This document shows, piece by piece, positions 24,050-36,600 of a stretch of DNA of 64,000 bases (positions are counted from its first letter, which is position 1; each line of letters opens with the position of its first letter). This DNA is from Bathynomus jamesi (taxonomy: Eukaryota; Arthropoda; Malacostraca; Isopoda; Cirolanidae). The position numbers and the translations under genes are program-made. Below the pieces are notes generated by a model. It saw only the letters and a program-made list of their open reading frames with translations. It ran no database searches and was not told the origin of the DNA. The stretch lies in the NCBI GenBank assembly GCA_023014485.1, contig JAJOZX010002358.1:408501-472500 (forward strand), read 5' to 3'.

Positions 24050-25687
24050 GGCTTTTCCGTTCTATGGGCACCAACAAAGTTAGGTTAGGTCAGGTTAGGA
24101 TAGGTTAGGGTATGTTAAGCTGGGTTAAATTAGGTTTGGGTTAGGTTAGGTTAGGTTAGGTATGACCAATAATAATGATAATGTAATAAATCGTCAAATT
24201 TTTGAAGAAAAGACAAATATTGGTCAGTCACATGGCAAATGAGATTTAACGTTGATAAGTGCAAAATTTTGCATATAGGTTCACGTAACGGTAATTTTGC
24301 GTATAGTATGTCAGGGAAAGATTTAACAAGCGTAGAGCAGGAAAAAGATTTAGGAGTTATAGTCACGGGTGATTTAAAAGTAGCGAAACAAAGTACAGCA
24401 GCGGTCAATAAGGCGAACAAAGTGTTAGGTTTTATAGCTCGAAATTTTGAGTACAAATCGCGCGATATTATAGTTCCACTTTATAAATCATTAGTTAGAC
24501 CCCATTTGGAGTACGCGGTCCAATTTTGGAATCCGCATATGCGCAAAGATATAGACAAAATCGAAAGAGTTCAAAGACGAGCAACTAAGATGATTCCGTC
24601 GCTTAGGTCAAAGTCGTACGAGGATAGGCTTAAGGAGTTAAAATTGACAACACTCGAGACTAGGAGGTTAAGGGGTGATCTAATCCAGGTTTTCAAAATT
24701 ATGAATGGGTTCGATAACGTAGATAGAGATAGCTTTTTCGAAATATCTCAATATAATAGGACTAGAAATAATGGGTGTAAGTTGACAAGTAGAAGGTTCG
24801 AGACAGCAGTTGCGAAAAACTTTTTTACGCAAAGAATAGTAAATAGCTGGAATAGTTTGCCGGTAGAAGTAATTAGTAGCACATCTATAAACATGTTTAA
24901 AAATCGATTAGACGCATATGTTGATAGAAAGGGTATAGTTTAAGGTAGTAAAATTAAGGCTTTCTGGGGATAGATCCCACAGCTCAACACAAGTGTTGTG
25001 GGATATAGGGAGGCAGCGTCTTGGGTTAGGGGATACTCTCTGTCCTTACACACCCCATTTAAAGAGATTCCTCTGCCGAGCGGTGCCCCCCATAGTACTG
25101 TGAGGTATTGAAAAACTCATGATCTTCACTTGCCCCACAAACACCTTTAAAATGGGAGACCCAAAATGGGTGCACACACATTTCTACATTACTGTACAGT
25201 CTTTACAGCCACACCTACACTTTTTCTCGTAAGTGTATATATTGTAATGTATATGATTGTAAATTTTGACTTGGTCCGCAATCGATATGGACCGTGACTT
25301 GATGGATACCGTAATGAAATTGACTGGATTCTTTGGATCTGATATATTTGCATGTCCGTTAAAAATAGATATAGAGTGTAACATATTTGTGGATAGTAGT
25401 CTATTATGACTAGATCCTCTGGATCCAGAGATTCTATTTTTAGTTTTAAATCGATAATTAATTGGTTTTAAATTGATAATTATTTAGTTTCGTAAAAATT
25501 GGTCGTTGCCAATTTACCGGCGGTTTTTACATAAATTTCTTATGTTCTTGTGGTTCGGAACCCACGTAAAATTGTAGGTCCCCTCCGCCACCACGGAGGA
25601 CATACACAATACACGATTACGAACACAGTTAGGTAGACCAGCCATGAGTGGATCCTAGGGTCTTTGTTGGTCTGAAACATTATAACG

Positions 25688-25738
<51 letters not shown>

Positions 25739-26009
25739 TCGGTGGTGTAGTGGTTAACGTCACCGACTACGAATCCATCGGCCCCAGGATCGAGACCCGG
25801 TGACGGTTAGGTGGCGCGCAGCAAAACCCAACTGTTTATCCATCCACACAATAAAAAATTAGTTGGCAGATAAATGGGTAACCTAGTGGTTAAGACGCTG
25901 GGCTGCTGGTGCGTCGTGGTTCGGATTCGACGTTAAACTGTAGGTCTAAGGTGGAGTGACACGCTTGACCTTCGTCAGAATGAACAATTAGGGCGGAAGC
26001 AAAACGAAG

Positions 26010-26047
<38 letters not shown>

Positions 26048-27580
26048 TCCTGATAAAAAATAAGAAAAGGCGTTTCTCTGCACCCAAACTTTATAGTTTA
26101 CAATATTTTGCTTAATACTGTAATATTATACAGTATCTTAGAAATGTATGGAAACTATTTAAGAATAAAATCTTAGTGTTTTATCTACTGTCTCAGATGA
26201 ACTAAAGCATTTAGCAAATACTAAATTTTATTTTAATTCGTTTAGATATGGGATGAAAATAAGTAAAATGTACTTATTTAACTAATCAGATAAATTAAAT
26301 ATTAATAAGTATACCTTTCATTTCCTTGCGTTTTCATTAATCAACAATTTCTTTCTTAGGACTTACAGTAATAGAATTTTACAATGAAGTGATACAATTC
26401 CCACAAATTATGATAATAATGACAGTAACAATTTTATATTATTTACATTTTATATACGAATGACAATGTACACTCAAATGGTATTTCTTGGTATTTGTTA
26501 TTGCATTTGACACGTATTTTGAATAAATCAAGGGCATACACGTAGACGAGGCGGCCGTGTCGTCTGGCTTAACGGACATTTTGGATCAATGAGGAAATTT
26601 AATTTCAAAGGAAATCTGAAGAAATTGACGGAAATAGGATTTTAGCTGTCTCGTACAAATTATGTTATTAATTATTATTAATTTAATAATAAATAATTAT
26701 AATTGTAATTAATAAAATTATATATAAAATAATGGATCATGTCAAGAATAGCGAACCCAACACCTGCAGGGTTCGCTATTCTTGACAAGGGAATTTTTGG
26801 GTTCGCTATTCTTGACATGGTAAAATTGGGTTCGCTATTCTTGACATGGGAAGTCCTGAAGGACGTTTTCATAACTTCAGACGGTAGGTTTATGTTTCCC
26901 AATTTTAAGTAATTAGTTAAGGACGTATTAAATGCTTTTATATTAGTCTTTTTTTATTTAACCAAACTAGCACGACTTAACCTAACCAATCGTCAATGCC
27001 GTACAGTATAAAGAATCCTCTTCTCTTAATATATAAAAATAAATAAATAAAAAAAATTTATTGTTTTTTATTTATTTTTTTAGGTTAATTGTACGCCCTT
27101 GACGATTGGTTAGGTTAAGTCGTGATAGTTTGGTTAATTTTTGCTATTCTTGACATGGGAACTTTTGGGTTCGCTATTCTTGACAAGGGAATTTTTGGGT
27201 TCGCTATTCTTGACATGGTAAAATTGGGTTCGCTATTCTTGACATGATCCAAAATAATTAATAATTTATTATTATTATTAATTATTAAGTACAAAAATTG
27301 GATTTTACCTAGAGTCGTACAAATCCAGCGCTCTTTAGCGCTTTTTAGGCAAAAGTTATTATTGTCCAATTCACTCTCAGTTACCAGACGCTCAAAGTGC
27401 ATGATTTTGTGCTAGGATTAAAAAAATCTTCTGAAGGAGCATGGCCCCGGACCCCCTGGTAGGGCTATTTTCGCCTCTCTGTTTTTAAGCTCTGGCTACG
27501 GCTTTGAAGGGTTTTATAATGGTCAATCTAAATCATTTTGTCATAACATATTTTTCTAATATTTTTATCCGGACTCTCTC

Positions 27581-27616
<36 letters not shown>

Positions 27617-28752
27617 ACTAGAATTAGCGTGGAATTGACAGCTAATTCTAAAATGCAATACGAGTTCATTTATATGATATGATATTTGATATAAGATGTT
27701 ATATTCGAAAGGCATTTACAAACTAATAGTGTGAATTTCTTGAATTCGGTATAAATTTTCATACTGTACATTTTAAATAATAAATGCCACGGACCTGAGT
27801 CCTCGAACCAAGGCTGATTAAAAGTAAATGAATAAATAAATAAATAAAATAAAATAAAATAAAATAAAATATAACTGTTACCCTAACATTTATATCTATT
27901 CAAAGAGAACAACCAACTTCCAAGCCATACTAAAATAAAAAAAATTATTACAGAGGATTGGAAACTATCATAATTATGACGAACTACTTCATTTCAAGAA
28001 AAAGTTTGATGACATTTTATGGCATGAGAATTAAAGCAAAGGCATATTCAATGCTAAAATTAATCTTCGAAATTTAATATTATTTAATAACATTAAAAAT
28101 TTATGACTGCTTTTAATTTGTAAAAACAACAAGCATAAACAATGAGGTATACTGCTTAATCTAATCTAACTTAATCACAATTTACATATATTTTTAGGAC
28201 AGTAATTTTGTTTTTATTATTTATATAAGTTATTTAATCTTCCGAGGTGGCAGAAGTATTACCCAACAAAAAACCATACATCCATACATCCGTTCATGCA
28301 CACACACACACATATATATATACCTTTGGTAACCTTTGGTTAGCTTCCGCCCGAATTGTTCATTCTGACGAAGGTCAAGCTTTTCACTCCACCTTAGACA
28401 TACAGTTTAACGTGGAATCCGAACCACGCCCCATCAGCAGCCCAGCGTCTTAACCACTAGGCCACCTAGGGTACCCATTTATCTACCAACCACTTTCTTT
28501 ATTGTGTGGAAGGATGAACAGCTGGGTTTTGCTGCGCGCCGGCTGCCGTCGGGTCTCGAACCCGGGGCCGATGAATTCGTAGTCAGCGACATTAACCACT
28601 ACACCACCGAGGCGCATCCAGTAGGTATACAGTTTCATATGTTGATTTTTTAAAATTAATTTTCCTTTCAGGGTAGATAATAATGAACACCTGCGTGATT
28701 AACACATATTATGTGTAAAGTTTCATTAAATAAATCATCAACTATATACCTA

Positions 28753-28799
<47 letters not shown>

Positions 28800-30443
28800 A
28801 CTTTTGGGCCACCCTGTATACATATAATAATAAGTTACGGCTACAACGACCTACTGGAAATTTGTATAGATTTGGAAGAGAAGGTCCAAGTAATGCCTAT
28901 CCAAGCGTAAGATGAGACAGCTAGACGACAGTGCTTAATTTCTTCGAAAGAGTTTAGAAACCAAACCAAATTGTTAAATGGAACGGTCCTTTGAGACAAA
29001 TTTCAACAAGATTTAAGTGACATTTAATTTGCACACATAATATATTATAATATATAACATAATAATATATTATAACATAGTATATTATATTAAATTAATA
29101 TAATATATATTCGACTTAAATGAAAAATATGGCCACCGCATAACTTGTATAGGAAGGCCATCTGTCTGTAAAGGCTATGACGACCATTTCAATTGGGTGT
29201 CCTTTATACGCAGGTTTGACTGTACATATGAAGATGTGAAACTATCGTGTGACACGTATCTTCGATACAGTTTTCCCAAAATCGTGTATTAAAAATTCCC
29301 TACTAATATACGATACATTAAAATGAAAAAATATTTTGTATTTTCTATTCTAAAGATTTAAATATCGAAGCAAAAGTCTGCCGCATCCATATTCGACGAG
29401 GATAAGGGAATATAGTTTCATGTCGAGTGTTATTTGCCTATTCGTCATCTTTTCCAAAGAAAATGTAAAAACATCTATAAGTATCCTCGTGGTTCTACAT
29501 TTATATACGCTACTTTGCTCATATCCGCAGTTAATAATGGTTATGTCATTTAACTTCCTTAACCATCATGGACGGGCAAGTAAAAAATAGTGACAGAGGT
29601 AGGAATAGGTGCATATTGTAATTTTACATTGGTCTGGAGCAGCCGAAACTTACATTAAGTCTATCTACTCTTACACTAAGTCTAAAGTCTATCCTACATT
29701 AGAGTACGGTTTATATTTAACAAAGTTACAACGAGTGATTGACTTGACATTCTATTGACAAGCATATTGTTGATTAGGTTTTAGTTAGTTTGGTAGAGTG
29801 TCGATGTTATGGTCTTGTCGATCCGAAGGGTATAAGGTAGGCCCTACATATTTATTGTATATTATTGTATTAACAAACTAAATTCATGAGTGGGTGAGTT
29901 TTGTGCAGGAAAAATGTGTCGTCGACTCGTATCGGGTATCAGTTGTAATTAAGCAGAGTCAGAAACCAGCAAAACGCTCAGGCCACACGAATGTGGTCCA
30001 TTGTGTTAACTTCTGGATTATTATTATTATTATTACCAGCACTATCGGGAGTCGAACCCCTGACCTAACTGTTTCCACTTCGTTTATAGGGAAACGGTAT
30101 TACCCACTTTGCCACGGCCTGGTGAGTATCAGTTGTATCTAGTCGTCGTGTTTTTAAAAAGTATTTTGTAGTGTATCACGTATCAATTAACAATACATTT
30201 GTTATTATATCTAAATGCCAATTTCTGTTTACATTTTAACAAAATAATTGTCCGTATCAATGAAGTGTTTTGGATTAAAAAAAATTAAATTTTTAAAATT
30301 TGTATTTCTATTAAGAACCATAATTTCGTTATTAAACAAATTTTAATATAAATTCAATTGGATATTCTTATCTTGACTGTTAAACTTGGAGATTTTAAAT
30401 AAAATTCTATATTTCCAAACTAAACAATTTGCAATTCTCAACA

Positions 30444-30474
<31 letters not shown>

Positions 30475-30556
30475 ACCCCCTCTGTATATCGCTTTAGACT
30501 TCATAAAAGTGATTTCTCTTTTGATTTAAATTTCTTCACTATATTGGAAAAGGCTC

Positions 30557-30605
<49 letters not shown>

Positions 30606-33600
30606 TTATTATTGATATAGTTCCTAGGTATTTCCTATTTATGAGTCACCAAATATGTAATAAAGTAGAAGGCAGATTATATACGAAGAATACAATTTTA
30701 CCAGTTCTAAGGTACAGATATCGACAAGTCTTAGCTACATACGAAATAATATACGATAACCAAAAGTTGTAAAAGAACATGACGGATACGTACCTTATCA
30801 TGTAGAGCGGCTGCGTGTAAGAAACAACATCAGTCCTCTCTCTGGTGATTGATAGCTCAGAAACAGTCAAGTCTACTTTCTTTCTCTGAAGTTCACCAAC
30901 CATTCCCGTCCACTGATTCGCCTCCTTGTCATCGTTAATTAGTTTGCCGTACCCATACCCTTCCAGGACATGGAATGTCAGCCTAAGGATAAAGAATTAC
31001 TTGGTGAAAGTCAAAAGAAAACATAGAACTAAAATGACAAATGAATTATTTAATAATGCGTATTATATAATGGCTGTTGATATATATTGTTGCGTATTTT
31101 AATGGATTTAATTTGTTAATACGTAATACGTTAACTCTCATATCATAATTAAACAAATAAATAAACCAAGGAAAATAAACCTAACCACGCATGCGCAAAA
31201 CTAATTATTTCTTTCAGTTCTGCAATTATGAACGCGCGCGTTTAAAATCAATGAAACTAAAAAAATATCAGATAAAGAATCTTATTATTTTGTAAATAAT
31301 TAATAAACTATTTCAACATAATTATTTCTATATAAAAGCTTCCAATGATATTAAAACTTAGTCAAATACAACTTACGAAAAATTGTGAGCATCCTTCAAC
31401 ATATTTATCAAGTCTCCTACAAAGCCAGTCACTCCATCTTCGGTATAAGTTGTAAAATGGGGGAAAACCTTGATGAAATTTTAGGATAGTTAATGAAAAG
31501 AACTAATAAAAGGAATGAGACAAGTTATTTATTTACTAAGATTAAATCAGGCTAGACTCATAATTCATAATAATTTATTTAACCTAACCACTAAAAACGC
31601 GGGAGGGTTGGGGTTGGGGGGATTCAAATCCTTATACTCACGAATGATAGAGACATTATTAGTTGGCGTGATAAAGAAAATGGGTGTGTTTTCACGCACA
31701 AATGTAAGAGAGATTATTAACTTCAGTATTTTTCTTTCTTATATAAAATAACGTAAATTTAAAAGTATAAAAACCAATTTGAAAAAGCTTTTGATTGGTT
31801 TTACTTAATCAACTTTTAATCATTAAATTAGTTTTTATTAATCTGACCCCAAAATTTAATAAATGGTTCGAAATTAAAATAAAAAAAAATATACACGAAA
31901 GAAACATTTAAAATTTGAGTTAATTTAATTTAATTTATTTGTATTAACTTTTGTATTAATATTTTTCCGAATCTGTACATGACTGTTATGCTGGCCACGC
32001 ACAGGATCGCTGCAGTGTACGGTCGCTGCAGTGTACGGGGCTCCCATTCTGTTATTGTAAAATTATGTATTACTAAATTTAGAGTTACAAGGAAAGTTTT
32101 CTTCGGTATTTTTCTAATTGTGTTTTTTCATCAGATCTAAATTTATTTAAATGCAAAAAAACTTCACTTTTCTACGTGAAGGTCAAAATATGATAATAAA
32201 AACCCACTCTAATAGACAGAGTTTATTTCCACAACAGTTTCGATGCCCACTGGCATCCTCTTCGGGTGGATTCGTTTTTCTGTATCCACCCGAAGAGGAT
32301 GCCAGTAGGCATCGAAACTGTTGTGGAAATAAACTCTGTCTATTAGAGTGGGTTTTTATTACTAAATTTATTTTCTCACTTTATTTGCTTACAATTATTT
32401 CAAGAAAGAGAAAAATGATGTTTTATGACGTTTCCAGCTCTCTTCTTCACCATCCGTAAACACGCGTGAGCACCAAATAATTATCTAAAAATTGTAGCCA
32501 TTTTATGTAAGGGCAACTGTAGTACAGGATGTTCATTAAGTTACGCAAATGAATGTGCGTGTACACTTCACCATATTCACTCGCGTGACTTTATGAACAC
32601 CCTGTAGTTTCTCTTATATATACACACGATCTTGTTTGGGGACACGATTCTTAGACTTCGTCCTCATCCTACTAATTCCTTTCTAAGCCCTTATTTGTTT
32701 AAGTATGCTTATAAAGATGTCCAGAATAATAATAATAATTATTGGTTTTGGTTAACCTCCTTCGCAACATCTAAGGTCATATGACGGAGGGTACCTACAG
32801 CTTTACGTGGGATCCGAACCACGGGTCGCTACATAGTCTAGACGCAGGACGGTCTCCCATCCAACTACTATCTGACCCAATGTCGCTTAACTTCGCTGGT
32901 CAACGGGAAGCGGCGTTAGACATTGGCTACGACGTAGTCCAAGATGTCCAGAAACGCTTTTGTAAACATTATACTAAAGTCGGGAAGTTTCTAAACAAAT
33001 TTTGTTCTTCTAAAACCATATTTAGGAGATTTAAACGAGCGACAGCTTTCTATGCTTATTTCAGAAACATTTTTAGTTTGTTCACCAACGTGAAGTGATC
33101 GACAGAGCTATAGGACATGCTTATGCCACGAAATGAATGTTCGTGGAACGTTACATTAAAGGAATATACCGTAATGGAAATTTTCAAATGCTGTAGCCAA
33201 CATTCGCAGACTTTTTTTTGTATTCCTGCAGGTCACTTAACTTCCTTACACTGTAAAAATTAAAAGGAAAATTTTCCTAATATTTAAGTGGTATCTCATT
33301 TGTCACCGACTTACGGTGTAGTTATTCCTTTGATATTATAACAAAATATTACATTTCTGATACCTCACTTCTTTTAAGAAAAAAAGAAACTGATTCGTGT
33401 GTAAGTACCGTCCTTTGCCCAACCACTCATAACAGTTTTCATTAATATCAGGTAAAATAAGTATGAGATTCCAAGATATATTACCAAACAAAATTGTTTT
33501 ATGAATATGTCTTTGAATCTCATATTTATTTTTACATGATATTACTGAAAAATATTAGTGGTTGGGAAAGTATACTCACACACGAGTGAGGTTCCTTTTT

Positions 33601-36600
33601 ACCCCTAAAATTTAAATTAATTTACTTCATTAGCAGTGTAATTTTTTTCGTAGGATATCAAAGAAATAACTACACCGTAATTTAGTAGCAAATGTGATGC
33701 AACCTAAATATTAGGAATATTTTTCTTTAATTCTGTAGAGATGAATAAACGCTATATTTAATGCATGCTCGGAATGTTGCTCAGATCCATTTTCGATGTA
33801 TTTTCCTCTATTTTTTTTTTTTACTGGGAATGACAAGTAATGCCCATCACGTTTCTACTTCGTAAAAGGTGCCATTCTGAACTACAAGCAATGCACATAA
33901 CGTTTCTACTTCGTAAAAGGTGCCATTCTGAACTATAAGTAATGCACATAACGTTTCTACTTCGTAAAAGGTGCCATTCTGAACTACAAGTAATGCACAT
34001 AACGTTTCTACTTCGTAAAAGGTGCCATTCTGAACTATAAGTAATGCACATAACGTTTCTACTTCGTAAAAGGTGCCATTCTGAACTACAAGTAATGCAC
34101 ATAACGTTTCTACTTCGTAAAAGGTGCCATTCTGAACTACAAGTAATGCACATAACGTTTCTACTTCGTAAAAGGTGCCATTCTGAACTACAAGTAATGC
34201 ACATAACGTTTCTATTTCGTAAAAGGTGCCATTCTGAACTACAGGTAATGCACATAACGTTTCTACTTCGTAAAAGGTGCCATTCTGAACTACAAGTAAT
34301 GCACATAACGTTTCTACTTCGTAAAAGGTGCCATTCTGAACTTATATAGCTTATATAGCTATATGACGCTTATATATGAAGCTTATAGCCTATATAGCAT
34401 ATGTAAGCATATATAAGCTTATATATGAAGCTTATATAGCCAACTCGATCTTTTTGTGCAGACAGATTTTTCTAATTAAATTTATAGTTTTGCTTTTAAG
34501 CAATTTTAGTGATAAACTCTGGTGTGTCTGTAGCACTACATCCAAGTATAATATGTTTTGTGTATGTGATGGCCGAAAGAATAGAAATGAGTGCTACAAA
34601 CATATGTGGAACATTTAAAATAACGCATATACCCGTAACTAAAGTCTTACCTTAACACCAACTCCTTTCATTGGGTATCCATTAAAATCCGATCTTCTGC
34701 GTAGAAGGGTATCGTTTAAAAGTGGGGGTTCAAATCCGTCGAACAGTGTCCAAGGTCCCCCCCTTTCCTCTAAGATATCATTAATTCTCTCTCCAACTCG
34801 GTATAAACTGTATGGCTGTTAAAAAGAGTTTAGTATGAGTGTTGAACTTATTATAATTATGGGCACGTTCATAAGTTGCTAGCTCCAGCTTAATAATAAT
34901 CGGTCAGGAGGGCCAGAAACTGGCACTACGATCAGGTCAATAAAAGCCGCCCACTGCTCTAACTTCTGCGTTATTATTATTACCAACATCATAGGGATTC
35001 GAACCCCCGACATCAGTGTCTACACTTCGCATATACAGAAACGGTGATACCCACTGAGTTACGGACTCTGGCTACGAATTCCAATGGTGCTGGTAATCAT
35101 AATCCAGGAGTTAGTGCAGGGGTAGCATTTGTTGATCTGAGCGGTGTGCCAGTTTCTGGCACTCCTCGTTGACTGTTACGTTCATAAATTTCAGAAGAGA
35201 GTAGTACTGTCAACTTTTTTGAAGTTTGAGCTCTATAACTATGAAAGATAAAGGTTTAAATGAACGTACTTCTATATTTTTTTTAGGTGTTTTTTATGTG
35301 CACATTTTTTTAATTTAAGTTATTCGCGTGCTCAAATATTTTGCCTGAACAGTTATCATAAATCTAAATTCGTTAACGGAGTACATATCTATAATCCCGA
35401 AAGGTGAGAAATATGTTTAGCCCTTCCTGTTTCATTTTCCCAATTAAGGGTAAATAATTAATAGACAGTTGTTAGCGAACAAAACTCGTTATTAAACTCG
35501 TAAATGAACACCCAAAGTCATTATTCTTTTTCGCAATAGCAAATTAGATATTTTAGGACGAAAGCTTTGTTGTTAAGAATTTTAAGTTGTCGTATCATTT
35601 ATCATTTATCATAAAGAATAAATGAATTATAAAGAATAAATTAATTATAAAGAATAAATGAATTATAAAGAATAAATTAATTATAAAGAATAAATGAATT
35701 ACGAATCACATTTGATAAGTTTAAAAATATAATACCGATGACGTATGGAGAGTTGTCTTCTGAAGAAAGCAGTAATGAAAATAATTGTAGATGAAAAAGA
35801 TTTCATTTATTTATTTGTTATCTTTAAGTTATTTTTTTTTAGGAATAATTGGAAGTGAAAATATTGACTGACTCGTTCTTCGATGATACGAAGACTTTAT
35901 TGTTTTTTACGAGTCATTAATAATTATTTTTTATGGGTGAAAAGAGGACCATTGTAAACTGACTTCCTTGTAAAGGTTATTCAAACTGATCAAGAATGAA
36001 AGAGGAAAATTAGTGGATGTAGGACAGATTTTACATCGAAGGCAAACTTGATCTGGAACATTGCCTTAACCCTTTACCGCACTGTGCGTCGAATACGTAA
36101 CGTTTCAAATACACGCATTTAGATTCAACCCTACGCAAAAAGTTCGGCCATAAAGGGTTAATTTAATCTAACCTTACTTAGTCTAACATAAAAAATTAAC
36201 TTTACATAATGGAAAGAAAATTATCCAGTAAAATGTTGAGGATTAAATGTAGAATTCGGACCCCAGCCTTTTTTAGTTAGCTTTATAAGGCTAACTAACG
36301 AAAATATCATGACCTAACCTAACCAATCGTCAAGGGCGTACAGTTAACCTAACGATTGGTTAGGTTAGGTCGTGATATTTTCGTTAGTTAGCCTTATAAA
36401 GCTAACTAAAAAAGGCTGGGGTCCGAATTCTACATATGATCCAATGTTGAACGCTAGGAATTATTTTTTTCCTAATATCTGAACTTTAAAAAGTACTGTT
36501 CCAGTCTATCAAAATTTTGTAAAGGAAATTTTTTTTTGTTGGATTCAGAGGTTAGCTAAAAAGTTCTGGAAAAAGTTAGTAATGGAAACAATATTTTCTT

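Noticed and set aside
24075..24165. True telomere or chromosome end
   Set aside because: The TTAGG-like repeats are degenerate, short and embedded between a hAT and a CR1 element.
33839..34340. CRISPR-like array
   Set aside because: Units are contiguous 51-bp repeats without unique spacers, in a eukaryotic genome.
33821..34349. Long open frames on both strands (161 and 101 codons)
   Set aside because: They are produced by the 51-bp tandem repeat, whose unit is divisible by three. No start context, domain or splice evidence.
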